The notes under the pieces are model-generated. The model was not told the origin of the DNA, made no database searches, and saw only the letters and a program-made list of their open reading frames with translations. Shown piece after piece: positions 10,791 through 24,232 of a stretch of 64,000 bases of DNA (position 1 is its first letter; the number at the start of each line of letters is the position of its first letter). Source of the stretch: Mercurialis annua (Eukaryota > Streptophyta > Magnoliopsida > Malpighiales > Euphorbiaceae); contig NC_065570.1 of NCBI RefSeq assembly GCF_937616625.2, forward strand, positions 5,466,001-5,530,000, written 5' to 3'. Position numbers and translations under genes: made by a program.

Positions 10791-13700
10791 ATGGCTGCTG
10801 CAATACTGGAAATCTTTCTTTCACCGTTCATTGAAATCTGCAAGGACCCGTTTGTAGAGTACGTTGTTCTCCCCATCAAACGGCGTATCACTTATCCTTT
10901 CACCTACAAGACCAAGCTTCAGAGACTCCAAGATTTGACCGGCAAGTTGAAGGACAAAAGAGATAGGTTGCAGGACTCCGTTGGTGATGCTGAAAGAAAT
11001 GGAGAAGTTGTCTATGTGAACGTTACAAACTGGCTGTCCTATTCAGAAACAGCCATTCATGAGGCCCAGGTGCTTGTCAATGCTGAAGATGAAGCTGCCA
11101 AGAAGAGGTGTTTCGTGGGATTGTGTCCCAATCTGAAGACACGCTACCGGCTTAGCAAGAAAGCCGTGGAGAATGCTTCCGCAATTGATCAGCTGGATCA
11201 GCTGGAAGCGGGTCTCCATCCACTTTCCCACCTGCCGCATCTTCAGCAGCATGTGGATCCATCTGTTTTTGGTTTTGAAGAACTGGAATCAAGGCTGTCC
11301 ATTCTGAAGCAAGTTATGGAGGCTCTTAAGCATCCTAATATCAACAGGGTCGGCATTTGGGGGATGGGCGGTGTGGGGAAATCCACACTAGCAAAGGAGG
11401 TCCATGGCCTCGCTTTGAAAGAGAAGTTGTTCGACAATGTGGTTTTTGTCCCCGTATCAGAAAAACCTGAATTTGGAGAAATTCAAAAAATAATTGCTGC
11501 TGTCCTGGGTCTGAACTTTGACGTGGAGGATAGGCTTGTCCGAGCAAGTCATCTAATTAACAGGATCAAAGGGAAGAAGATTCTTATAATTCTTGATAAT
11601 ATCTGGCAAAAAATTGATTTAGATCAAATAGGAGTGCCGATCGGAGCTGCTGGCAAGGATTGCAAAATACTGCTTACCTCAAGGGACAAACGTGTATTAC
11701 TAAATGAGATGGGCACGGAAAAAGAATTCATGCTTCAAGTTCTCACTCATGAAGAGGCTTGCAGTATGTTTGCAAAGACTGTCTCTCATGCTAAAGATCC
11801 AGACTTTAATGTTATTGCAACTGAAGTCGTCAAAAAATGTGGAGGAGTGCCGTTGCTGATTGAACTTGTTGCAGGGGACTTGCGGAATTGTAAGGAGTTA
11901 GGAATCTGGGAGGAGAAGCTGCATCAATTATCTGACTTCAAGGATGAGGAAATAGACTTGAAAGTGCACGAGTCGCTAAAGTCAAGCTACAACAAACTAA
12001 TTGGTGAGGAAATTAAATCATTTTTCTTGCTTTGTGCGCTATATGGACAATCCAATATTCAGATTCAATACTTGTTGAGATATTGTATGGGTCTGGGTTT
12101 ATTAAACGAGAGACCTACTGTCAACGATTCAAGGAAAAGGGTTTACAAATTGATCAACCACCTTCAAGATTGTTGCTTGTTAATGAAGGGTGACATGGAT
12201 GGGTCTGTCAAATTGCACGACATCATTCGAGATGCTGCTCTCTCTATCGCATGCAGAGAGAAACATGCATATATATGTCGAAGCAGTGCTATATTGACGG
12301 AATTGCCAAACAAGGATTGCACTACAATTTCTTTGCCATTCTGTGATTTTCAGAATTTTACCGGATCTCATTCCGAAACTTTGAAGTTTGAATGTCAAAA
12401 TGCAGAGCTGTTGTTGCTCCTTACTGAAGATATTTCTTTAAAAGTCTCTGATTCATTTTTTGAAGGAGTTATGAAGCTGAAAGTTTTGGATTTCACAGGA
12501 ATGGGGTTGGGGTGCCTTCCTTCATCCATCAAATCCCTAACAAATCTGCAAACCTTGTGTTTACATCGTTGTCATTTGGATGAGTTATCTATCATTGGAA
12601 AGCTTAAGCAATTGAAGGTCCTGAGTTTTGTTGATGCCTATATGGTTGAGCTTCCCAAAGAAATAGAGCAATTGACTCGGCTCAAGATTCTTGATTTGAG
12701 CAATTGCTCCAAATTGAAAGTTATTCCTGCTAATGTCTTCTCAAAGTTGACTATGTTAGAAGAGTTGTATATGAGCAACTTTATACACTGGGAGGCTGAA
12801 GGTAATGCAAGTCTTGAAGAGTTGGAGCATTTATCTCACCTAACAACTCTGGAAATGCAAGTTTTAGATCCCGACATGATACCAAAGTCTTTCTTCTTCA
12901 ATTTCAAAAGGTTGCAAAATTACAGGATAGTCATTGGAAATGTTTGGGACTCGAGACTGAATAATGAATGCTCAAGAATATTCAAGCTCAAGTACAAGAC
13001 GAGCATTTATTTACAGCAAGGGTTGCTAAAGTTATTGAAGGAAAGTGATGATCTATACTTAGATGAAGTGTGGGGAATTAAGAGTGTGTTGTATGATCTT
13101 GATGGGGATGGCTTTCGGCAATTAAAACATCTTCATGTCCAGAATGATCCCGCGATTCAACATATTGTCAATTTAACAAATTCGTCTTCATGTCCGGCAT
13201 TTCCCATTCTACAGTCGGTGTTTCTGGATAATCTATTGAGCTTGGTGAGCCTTTGTAATGGCCGGCCGACAGCAGGGTCTTTCAGCAAACTGAAAGATTT
13301 GGAAATCATAAATTGTGAGAGATTAACAAATCTATTTTTGTTATCCGGCAATAATCATGAAGAAAGTGTTAATGTTGAGTTGACCCAGTTATGCTCTTTG
13401 ACATTGGACAATCTACCACTACTCGGAAGCTTATGCAAAAAAAAGAAGGTGCCACTAGAATCTTATGCGAAACACAAACCGTTAATAGTTGATGATCCAG
13501 CATTTCAGGAAGGTGTGTCATCAGAGGATGAGCCACTATCACTTTTCAACGGACTGGTATGTCTATGCACTAAGCTCTTGGCAGTTTTTCAACTGTTAAA
13601 TTCCTTATATATTTTTTTATTGCAAACACACAACTACTAACTAACCCAACAACCTATTTTAACTTCTGCTCATTGTATGCTAAGCCTTACATTCTAGATT

Positions 13701-16700
13701 TTTCTTTACACTATAACAGCAAAATACTAATCAACATAAGATTAAGCCGATGTCATAAAACTTTTAAAATAATATTAATTAAAAATTAATTAATTAAATT
13801 TAAAATTAAAATTAAATTTTAAAATATGTTTTGTCTCATGACTAATTGTTTCTTTTTTATTGTAATTCCCATTTGCAGATTTCTCTTCCGAACTTGGAGA
13901 ATCTTACAATAAGATTAGTATGTTGTAGAAAGATATGGCAAGACCACCTCTCCATTACATCTTCAAATTTAACAAGCTTATTTGTTGAGAGCTGCCATAA
14001 TGTGCAACATTTATTTACATCTGCAATGGTTAAAAGTCTTCCACAGCTCAAACAATTTGAGATACGAGATTGTGAGCTCATTGAAGAGATAATTCTCACA
14101 GAGGACTCTATAGATGAAACAGAGAAGACGGCGAACATATGTTTCCCTAAACTGGAAAGATTGTGGCTTATAAATCTTCCGAAGTTAAGTAGATTTTGCA
14201 CCGGGCACTCAATTGAATTTGAGTCTCTTAAAGAATTGGTTATTAAAAGTTGCTCTGATTTGACTACCTTCGTTGCCAGTACCCAACAAGTTATCTCAGA
14301 GGCAAACAACTCTGAAACACAATTTCTCTTTTATGGAATGGTGATGCTCTTTTTTTGTCTTTCATTCATATCTTTTCTTTTCGTCTTTATAGTTTTTATT
14401 TGTATTAACTGGAATTAACGTTTCAGGTTGGGTTTCCTATGTTAGAGAAATTGGATCTTTGCTACATGAATAAGTTGGCAAATATATGGCACAGTGGGCT
14501 CATGCCTAACTCCTTCTCCAAACTCAAAACCTTGGATATTAGTTATTGTCATAAGCTATTAATGGTTTTTCCACCTGATGATTTGCCCAGATTCCAAGCA
14601 CTTGAGAGGTTGCACATTTCGTGCTGTAATTCGCTGCAAGAAATATTTCAATTCCAAGAATCGAATGCTGAAGAAGACACATATGTTGTGGTCGAATTTA
14701 AGCTGAGAGAATTAAATATTTTCGTACTTAATAAACTGAAGATGATATGGAGTAAGGATCCACCAACAGTTTTTACTTTTCAAGAACTACAGTTGGTGGA
14801 AGTTAAATATTGTGAGGATCTGAAAAGTATATTTCCAACCTCCGTAGCTACAGGCCTTTCTCAACTTCAAAGTTTAAGAATAGAAAGATGTGGTGGAATA
14901 GAGGAAATTGTAGCAAAAAGTGAAAGCTTATTAGGATCAGACCCTTATTTTAAATTTCCTCAACTCACTTCTCTTACACTTGATTGTCTACCGAAACTGA
15001 AGTGTTTGTATCCGGGGAGGCATAGAGCGGCGGAGTGGCCAAAGTTGAAGTGTTTGAAGTTGATTGAATGTGACAACGCAATCATGTTTGGTTCAGAAGA
15101 AGAAGCACACAGAGGAGGAGGCAAGCAAGACAATGTCTCATTTCAACCCTTTTTTATGTTTGAAAAGGTAATCATTCTTTTCAATCAATTACTTTATTTA
15201 TAAACTAATATTATTTTAATGTTCTATTTAATTATTAATCGAATTATAATATTGACTTATTTAAAATAGGGCACTATTATTTAATAATTTGTTTAGGCCT
15301 AATCATCCAATAATACCGCACCTTATCAGTATTTTTCGTTTATATTCAAAACTTTTAAAATCGTCAATTTACCATTTTTTTCAGTTTTCGGTTTCAATTG
15401 TATCTATTTTTTCAAATTGGAGTTTTTTCACTCTGAAAAAGTTTCAAATACCCTCCATATTTGACACGTAGTCTAAATAATTCTTTAATATTTTAAAAAG
15501 TACCGAAAATTGAGACTATGTGTCAAATATGAAGGACATATTTGCACTTTTTTCAAGCAGAAGAACTCAAATTTGAAAAAATGGATACAATTGAAACTAA
15601 AAATTGGGGAATGGGGTAAAAAAATTGACGATTTTGGAAGTTTGGAATGTAAACAAAAAAAGTCGAAAAGGTGGGGTATCTTTGGATGATTAATTAAGCT
15701 TCTTATTATTTAAAAAAAAAAACAAAAATTAAGCCTCTTATTTAAGTGTAAAGAACCTTATTACTTTTATCCTAATATTAGTAGCTATTTATTAAGTTCT
15801 GTAAAAAAATGTTTCTTCATTTTAAAATAATTTGTTTCTCAATAAAAATAATTAAATAAATAAATTGTAATAGAGATTATTATTGCAAATTTAATTTATT
15901 TAAATAGAAATTATTATTGTAATTTTACGTTTGTAAATTTTGATTTATTTTTTTTTTTTAAAAAAATTGATCTCTTGCTACATGCAGCTCAATCACAACT
16001 TGGAGCAATTGACACTACACTACAGTTATTTGCGGAGAATACAGATTGATCGATCTCTTTCCAACTGCTTTTCCAAACTAAAAGAACTTACACTGAAAGA
16101 TTTAATGCCTGAATCAGTCACTGTTCTGTTTGGTTTCCTCAAAACACTATATAGTCTGGAGGAACTTGCTATTGAAAGAGGTTCTTTAGAAGAGCTATTC
16201 TCAGATGAGGATGCAGTTTATGTGCCACTGAAACATTTGACCATATCCTATGCTTCTAATTTAAAGCATATATGGAAGCAAGACGCCAGTTTATGCAAAA
16301 TAGTGCAATCAACATCATCCTTCCGAAATTTAGCGACTCTAATAGTGGTAAAGTGTGAGAAGTTGAAAAGCGTGTTAAATGTCTCGACAGCAAAAACTAT
16401 GGTAAACCTATCCAATCTGAGCCTTGGTATTTGTGATATGATGACTGAAGTGGTGGAAAACGATGGAGATGGGACAGAGGATGAGGTTGTTTTTAGCAAA
16501 TTGAAAACTTTGAAACTTCGGGATTTACGTCGTCTCGCTAGCTTTACCCCGGGGAATCATGCCTTTAGTTTCCCATTATTAGAAGAAGTATTTATTGATA
16601 GTTGCCCTCAGATGAAGATTTTCTCTGCCGGAGTCTTGAGCACACCAAAGCTACGGTCAATTAGAAATATCAAAGCTACCGATAATCAATTTTGGGAGGG

Positions 16701-19700
16701 AACCCTTAACGCCACCGTTGCATATCTGTTTGTGGAGAGTCGCTTACCACAAGGGGTGTGTTTTTGTTTCTTATCTCTTTAATTTAAATATGTTTGTGTT
16801 ACTTTTTCATCCTTAACTATGTTCTTATGTGCAAAACATCAAATATCTGGTATTAATAGGTAGAAAGTATCATCCATATGTCCCAGTTTCCTGCTCTAAA
16901 AGAGCGTTGGCATGACCAGCACCTGGGGCGGCGCTTCCTCAGTGTAGAATCTCTGACAGTGGATGGGTGTGCATCATTCCCAAAAGCTCTATCAGCCAAT
17001 CTGCTACACTCGTTGAACAAGCTAACAACGTTGGAAGTAAGAGAGTGCAGATCAATGGAACAAGTATTCGACTTGGAAGGAATGTCTACAGATGAAGGGC
17101 ATGTTGGTTTGCTGCCTCGATTACGTGAATTGCGCTTAATTGACCTACCTATGCTGAGAAGTTTATGGAACAAGGATCCTACAATTTTTTTGGAATTGAG
17201 GAACCTTACAGTGCTCAAAGTGCAAAACTGCAACAGCTTGAAGTATGCATTTACTCAGTGCGTGTCCTTGTTTCTTGTGAAACTCCAAGAGGTACATCTG
17301 AAAAATTGTCAGATGATGGAAGGAATAATCGAAATGGAGGAATCAAAGGAACAAGTACTGTCTGAGATCATTTGTCCTTCATTGAAGAAGATTAGCATAC
17401 ATGACTGTCCAAATCTGAAGACCTTGTTTGGCGCAGAACAAATGTCAGAGATAGATTTTCGAAGGGAGATAAGGCTGGAAAAGGAAAAGCTTGGTATCGA
17501 AAATAACGCACCTGTTGACCGCCTTAAGGTTAGTTAATTTAATAATTTGTTAGGTCCTTTCTCATATAGATTTATCTAAAACTGGCCATTCTTGCTTATA
17601 ATTGGACTTTTGAATTCCTACTCATTTTCTGATAAGTTCTTTCTGCACTACTATTATTAGGTACTTCCCAACTTGGAAGAGCTGTCATTTGACAGCATCT
17701 CCACCAGAAATTTACTGGACTTCGAATTTTTTTCCAAAGTAAAATCTGTGGAGTTGATTTCTGTTCCAAAAAAAACTTGTTTGTTTATCGTTGATTTTCT
17801 TCGAAGATTGCCCAATCTGGAAAAACTTGTTGTCGGTAGATCATCTCTTAAAGAGCTATTCTTTTTGGAAGGACATGACGGTGCCGTAATTCTCCCACGG
17901 ATAAGTTGCCATCATTCTCCGTCTTTCCAAAATCTAACTACACTAGAAGTACTACATTGGGATAATCTGATGAGCCTGGTACCGCTGTCGGTGGCCAAAT
18001 GTATGGTGCAACTTGTGACATTGAGAGTAATATCTTGTGGTATGTTGATGGAAATAGTAGGAAGTGAACAGGACAGGACGACTGAGGAGGTTGTTTTCAG
18101 TAAATTGCGAAATATAGAACTTAAACAATTATATAGCCTGAGTAGCTTCTGCCCTGGCAGTTACAGCTTCAATTTTCCATCTTTGGAACGAATAACTGTC
18201 TTACGTTGCCCCAATATGAAGATTTTCTGTCATGGAGTCTTAAGAACGCCAAAACTGGATTCCGTGGACGTCTCATATTCGAAATTCAGAATGGAAGAAT
18301 ATGGCGATCTCAATGCCATGATTCTAGGATCACACTTGAAAATGGTATGGGTTTTGTTATCTTACTTTTTGACTATCATTTTTCTCATATCATTTTAACA
18401 ATATATTCATTTTTTAGGTTGGATTTCATGGACTCCAGGAGTTGAAACTCTCTAAATTTCCCATCTTAAAAGAGAACTGGCACGGTCAATTTCCATGCAA
18501 GAACTTGAATTCTATACAAAAGTTGATGGTGGATGATTGTGCATCCTTCTCAAATGCTTTATCACTAAACCATGTGCGGCATTTGAGATGGTTGGAAGAG
18601 CTGGTTGTAGAAAAATGTCATTCATTAGAACAAGTGCTTGAAGAGACAGATTCTCATGAAGGTGTCACTATGAGTAGTCTAGAAAAGCTGGAGTTGACTG
18701 ATCTGCCAAGGTTGAGGCGTGTGTGGAATAATTTGAGCTTAAAAAATCTAAGAGTGTTGAAAGTCCAAAACTGCAGCAACTTGACCCATATATTTACAGT
18801 GTCTGCAGCCCTTTTTCTTGAAAACCTCAAGGTTTTGGAAGTAAAGAGAAGTTTGGTGAAACATATTATAACAACAGGAGATGAGGAAATTACATTGGAA
18901 GATAAGATTATATTTCCTTCATTACAGACCATGACTCTCGAGTGTTTGCCAAACTTGTTAAGTTTTTACTCTGCAAATCAAGTTCTCGAAGGCCCATCCT
19001 TGAAATGCATTGACGTAACCGGCTGTCCAAATATGACTTTGTTATCTTCAACATTTTCAGCTCAGCAAGATTCAAGCATAGCTGTTGAAGCAGACGATCA
19101 AACACTTGGCATGGCTATTCTAATTCCACCTATTAATGGTGGAAAGGTCAGTTCATTTACATGTCCTTAAGATTTCTTTATATATGGTGTGAATTTAAAT
19201 TAGTTTCTCTATTTTTCAAAATTAATTGTTTTAATCAGCTTATTTCTTTTATTAAATACATTGTTTTTCCTTCTTTAGGTTGCATTTCCAAACTTAGAGA
19301 AACTGAGAGTTGAATGGAACGTAGTAAAAGAGATATGGTTTGGAAGATATGGAATTCCATTTTTGGGCAGACTAAAAGGCATTGAGCTTACTTGTTTGCC
19401 TGGTGAACCACCAGTTTTGCTATCTAATTTCCTTCAAACTCTCCAAGTTCTGGAGAAGCTTGTTCTTAGTGATGCTGCTTTTGAAAAAATAATCATGGAT
19501 GAAGTGGATGCTGGCGACCAAATTCTTGCACATCTAAGAGAGCTAAAATTGTATAAGCTGCCAAATCTGAAGCACCTGATAGAGCAAGACTTGAGACTAG
19601 CCCTGGTTATTGAACATCTGGAAATACTTGAAGTAGCAGAATGTGGTAAATTGGAAGTTTTAGTTTCACCCTCAGTATCTTTCCAATATCTAACAGCTCT

Positions 19701-20115
19701 TGAAGTATCGAAATGTCATGGTTTAATAAATCTAATGACTCCGGCAACTGCTAGAACTCTTGTGCAACTCAAACGAATGGCTATAAAAGAATGTGAAATG
19801 ATACAAGAAATAATTTCTAGTGAAGCAGATGGAGTTGAAGATGAGATCCATTTGAGTCAGCTAAAATATTTTGAACTTAACGGTCTGCCATGCCTCACAA
19901 GCTTTTGCTCAGGTAGATTTACCTTCAATTTCCCATCTTTAGAAAAAGTGCTCATCAGAGAATGTCCCAAGACAGAGACTTTTGCTCAAGGAGTCATAAC
20001 ATCAAAGTTACGGCGAGTTCAAACAGGAGAGTGCGATTATGAATGGGATTGGGAGGGCAGCCTAAATGACACCGTTCGAGCATCATCTATGGATTTGGTA
20101 CGTATTCGGTACTAG
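10791..20115 (+). CDS. Giant CC-NBS-LRR disease resistance protein (RPS2/At4g27190-like)
   Basis: An intracellular immune receptor of the coiled-coil NLR class. Coding exons: 10791-13556, 13879-14340, 14427-15167, 15988-16755, 16860-17528, 17661-18344, 18418-19146, 19279-about 20097/20115. Every junction is GT-AG and every intron is phase 0. The total is about 2,550 codons, well above the 900-1,300 usual for the class. Exon 1 holds the coiled coil (1-170) and NB-ARC: P-loop GMGGVGKST (191-199), kinase-2 LIILDNIW (D269), RNBS-B LLTSRDK, GLPL variant GGVPLL (351-356), RNBS-D FFLLCALYG, MHD variant LHD (475-477), then the first LRRs. Exons 2-8 are LRR only. Start ATG 10791 is chosen because MAAAILEIF is a typical CNL start; upstream in-frame codons are leader. 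The end is uncertain: a good donor GTACGT at 20098 suggests a tiny last exon (20178-20192 or 20597-20620), while read-through stops at 20115. Confidence 0.9.
15301..15691. mobile_element. Foldback MITE in NLR intron 3
   Basis: Ends AATCATCCAA and GGATGATT, with inverted repeats of about 100 bp including AAAATCGTCAATTT on both arms. It enlarges this intron to 820 bp, against about 70-320 bp for the others. Confidence 0.7.
15988..20097 (+). repeat. Alternating A/B LRR exon modules of the NLR
   Basis: Exons 4, 6 and 8 (type A, 228-273 codons) share a core such as VVFSKLKTLKL...FSFPLLEEV and a tail with E/G-x-LN. Exons 5 and 7 (type B, 223-243 codons) share P-x-LKE-x-WH, DDCASF/DGCASF and VLKVQNC-x-[SN]L. 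Exon 3 is also B-like. The order B-AB-AB-A with phase-0 introns shows duplication of a two-exon unit. Confidence 0.75.
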
Positions 20116-20785
20116 TAGTAACAACAGTTTATATAAGTAAACAACACATTCATGTACATTTTTTTATCTATACCAAGAATGCCGAGCTATAACAATCTTA
20201 AGGTTGTTCATTTTGCTTGATATTTATCTTCTTAAAAAGTAAACATTATTATGTCCAGAGCTGGTATCATACATGATTCTATGGCCATTTTTGACCCTTC
20301 AACTTATTATGTAGTATATTTATAAAAAGGATAAATTCAGAATGGAAAACAATCAGAGAGGTGTAATTTACTTTTTTAGATGGTGAGAAACCGAGAATAA
20401 TAATATCGACGTATAAATCTTTCAATACACACTCGAAGTTTAGGTATGTCAATCAGTGGAGAGGTTAGGTTAAGGTTTTTATTTTTGATTGAATGTCAAT
20501 CATTGGTATAACTTTAAATTATTTAAGTATTTTCATTATTGTATAGTTCTTCGCTAAATTTCCCTAATATTCATTTGATGTTGGTATGTTTCCCAGAGTG
20601 CCAGATGCATGGTCGATTAGATTTGAGACGAAAGATTGGCAGACTGCATATCATATTTCTCCAGTTGTAGGTAAATACATTGGGGTTAGTATTATTCATG
20701 AGTTTCTTTTATCACCATCAGAGACAATTATTTATATGCATAAAAATTCTCATCCTGAAATCTGAATATTAAATATTGTTCACAA
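20116..20785 (+). other. Likely NLR 3' region
   Basis: Contains candidate acceptors for a short terminal exon (before 20178 and 20597) and sequence repeated near 3840-3965. No large frame is present. Confidence 0.4.
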
Positions 20786-21486
20786 TTGAGAAGTGTATAA
20801 TAATTAATTGTTACTTTTTTCTCTCTAAAAAAACCCTAGCCGCCAAGAGTTTTCTTCTTATTTCTTCTCCGGCTGCCGTCAATGGTTTGATTTTTGTTGT
20901 TGACGGTAGCCATCCCTTTATTTATGTTATTTTAATTTGATAGAATATAATAAATAGCGACTCTTTTTCAGTTTTTGATGGATTAAAATCTATCAACGAA
21001 GCGCAATTCATTTACCAAGAAGTGAAGATAGATCGAAGATCTTTCATCAATAAAATGGAATCGTTTATGAGCTATATTAGTTTTATTTGTTTTTCATTGT
21101 TTGTTTTTTTTCTGAATGTTTTATGTTGTCCTTTCATTATGAAAGGTTTGTTGTCCTTTCTCTGTGAAAGGTTTGCTGTCTCCTTTTTATGTAGGAGTTT
21201 GCTGTCTCTTTTTTATGAAGGAGTTATCAAGTGGTGATTGAATGGAATGCTCTAAGTTTGTGGGTGATTGGATAAGTTTTGATCGACGAGTGATCGAAGA
21301 CTGCACTTATTTAGCGAAACAGTTAATAATTTATTTTTATTTTCGTAAGTAAGATCTGCGAATCAGGCAGCATGTTGTCTGTTCCATGTCAGGTCATCGG
21401 ATTTAGTTTTCGAATTATTCCGAATTTCTTACAAATGTAACTGTTTCATATTCGATTTAATGAGATTTGATGATTTCAAAAAAAAA
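20786..21486 (+). mobile_element. Poly(A)-tailed non-coding retroposon, copy 1
   Basis: It is flanked by a 14-bp target duplication, AATATTGTTCACAA (20772-20785 and 21487-21500), and ends in poly(A). Conserved landmarks are AAACCCTAGCCGCC near the 5' end, GTTGACGGTAGCCAT, GACGAAGCGCAATT, and near the 3' end ATGTCAGGTCATCGG and AATGTAACTGTTTCAT. Other copies: 28305-28946 and 32200-32791, with a diverged one near 47256. The short frame inside (71 codons, Phe/Leu-rich) is not conserved and probably not coding. Confidence 0.8.
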
Positions 21487-21575
21487 AATATTGTTCACAA
21501 GATTGGCAGGTAGAGATATGAACCCAATGGAACAATAGGCACGACGAGCAATTTCGTCTAAGGTAAACTTCTGAA

Positions 21576-22507
21576 CAATGTTTTTAAAACCGGACCGGAG
21601 ATCGAACCGGCTTCGTCGGGGGTTCACGGTTCGACCGGTTCAACCGGGTTCAACCGGATTTTTTAATTATAATAAATATAAATTATTTAAATTAAAAATA
21701 TGTATCATAACTATAAAATATGATAAAATATTTAAATAAAATTATCTTTAAATAGAATTTATTATCAAATGTGTGAAATATAATAATAATTGATCAATAT
21801 TTATCTGTGTATAGAATAATTATATGTATGAGAAAAACTATAATTTTTAAAAAACATAACTTTTAATTTAACTTATCATTATATTTTAATTTTAAAATAA
21901 TTTATTATGAATATAATTATATAATAATATTCAAGAGATAAATATATAATTTTTAAATTTTAATAATTAATAATATTTAAATAAAAAATATAATATAGTA
22001 TGTTATAAATAAAAATATGATAATATGTAAAAAAAAACAATTATAATTTTTTTCATGTAATATAATTATAAATAATTAATATTTAAAAATATATTTTCTT
22101 GATTTATATTTAAGAGTATATAATAATATTAGAGAGAGTTGGTGTTTTTTTTAGTGAAAATTTTATTTCATAAAAGTTAAAATGACATGTGAGAGAGAAA
22201 ATAGTAAGAGTAATTAATATGAGAGAGAAAAATCAATGCACATGGGTGAGAGAAAGAAAAGACACACATGGTAGGGGCCACAAATGTACTTTCTAGCCAA
22301 AAAAAGTGTTTTTTTGCCTATTTTATTAAAAACCGGATTTGTCCGATTTTTGGGCAAAATCCGGTTTTTCCGGTCAAATCCGGTTTTTGACCGGTTTTGA
22401 CCGGTTTTTTAATATTCCGATTTTAACAGAAAACCGAACCGGACATCCAGCCGGTTCCCGGTTAATCCGGTCCGACCGGCCGGTCCGGTCCGGTTTTCAA
22501 AACATTG
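21576..22507. mobile_element. hAT-type MITE with GC-rich CCGG-repeat ends
   Basis: The ends CAATGTTTTTAAAACCGG and CCGGTTTTCAAAACATTG are inverted, with an exact 8-bp duplication CTTCTGAA at 21568-21575 and 22508-22515. Eight bases is the hAT target size. Many ACCGGTT-like palindromic units sit inside both ends, and the centre is AT-rich with no coding frame. Confidence 0.85.
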
Positions 22508-22745
22508 CTTCTGAAGGGGCAAAAGAAAGAAGAACGAAATGCAACTATATTATGCAGAAGTTGAAGGAATTAGAGGCAGCTGGTCACTTGTAAATTTTAT
22601 GTACTTGGCATTTTGGTTTGTATGGAGCAGCAGAGTACATTGACTGCTACTTTTTAAGAGTTATTTGATATTTTGTACGTAGTTGAGTGGTGAGTCTTTG
22701 TTCATTTTGGAGTCAACTTAATGAAATTGGGGCCTATGCTCTCTT
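22508..22745 (+). other. Distal part of the NLR transcription unit (inferred 3' UTR)
   Basis: When the hAT element and the retroposon are removed, this joins the sequence after the NLR. A short frame (GAKERRTKCNYIMQKL...) ends in TAA near 22593; it may be a last exon remnant or chance. T/G-rich sequence after it looks like a 3' UTR. Confidence 0.3.
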
Positions 22746-24232
22746 ACTTGTAAATGGTAGATAATTATCCCGAGTACGGCGTTCTTCATCTTGATTTAAG
22801 CACTCAAGATTAAGGAGGAACTGCAGTGAAAAAAGCATTGAAACTTTTGTATTTTGTTATAATGAGGAAGATCCCAATCTGGCTTTTGTGATACACAAAT
22901 AATTTATAGTTTTAAGTAAGCAATTCACATTAGAATAGACATATTCCGGATATAATTATCGTAATTCGCAAAAGTAATGAATCAGACTATCTAACTTTTT
23001 TTTTTTTGAAAAAAATATTTATAAAAACGATCAATGTTATGAATATATAAAACTTTTCCTTTTCTTTTTTCTTAATTATTTGCTTATACATCAAACTCGG
23101 ATGCCCTAACTTTGTGATTTTGGGTGCTAGTATGGCTTCGGGACTCGGGAGCATTAATAATAGTTTAACCGCTTTCTAAATTTTAAAATTTGGCTTTCCT
23201 TTTTGGGTTTTATGGAAAATAATTTTGGCTATTCGAATATGTTTTGCAATAATAATAAATGATCGAACCAATGAGCTATAACTCAAATGTTATAAACGGT
23301 CGAACCATAAACTCCGATGAAACCGGTTCGATCCGATTTTAAAAACATCGATTATAACTATAAACCCGCATGTATCCGCATGTATTTTTTTCTTCTCACT
23401 CTTCTTTTTTTTCTTTTTTCTGAACAATGTTTTGTGGCTAAATCCATAAAGTCCATGTACTATTACCTTTTATTTTAGTTAGTTCTTATTAAAAAAAATT
23501 TGCATTTAAATAATCCTTATACTGTTAATTTTACATTTTTATGGTTCTTTTGTTAGAGCGTGTGCACAAACACGTTTAACGATATTAATTTTACGTACGA
23601 AACTCAATATTAAGTCCGTACTATTACTTTTTATTTTAGTTAGTCCCTATCAAATTTTTTGAATTTAATTATTCATTGTATCACTATTTAATTTCGAATA
23701 ATTTTACAAAATAAGTTTAAATAATTTTAAAAACCTCTACTTCAAATTTAAACCTACATCGTGAATCACAAACCTAACTTTAATTGAAAACCTAAACAAT
23801 GATTTTAGAAACCTCTACTCCCTACTTCGATTACAAATCCCTACTTCGATTACAAAATCTAGTTGCGATTATATAGTTGCACGATTGTAATATGAAAATT
23901 AAAACACTGCTATAAATATTTTGTCAAAAACAGATATTTAGAAAATAATCCTCAATAATAAATGGTTGATCCTGAAAAATAAACAAAAAAATAACAAACA
24001 ATATCATCTAACGAATAAAAACCAATAAGCAGCATTGCATCAAAAAAAAAAAAAAACCAATAAGCAGCAAGTATTATCCATATAATTAACTTGATATATA
24101 TTATGACAAAATATCATACAAAAACAACAGATCATAGATCAAACATAAAACATACGGAAAAACTGGCCCAAATTACAATCAAAGATATATTATACAAGTT
24201 TCATATACATAGGACAACACCAGAACTTTCAT
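22746..24232. other. Intergenic, AT-rich
   Basis: No coding frame seen. The segment 24080-24200, read on the minus strand, resembles the 3' flank of the other short DC1 genes (GATCTGTTGTTTTTGTATGAT), so it belongs to the duplicated DC1 block. Confidence 0.45.

Noticed and set aside
21022..21237. 71-codon hydrophobic frame
   Set aside because: It lies in the non-coding retroposon and is not kept open in the sister copies at 28305 and 32200.
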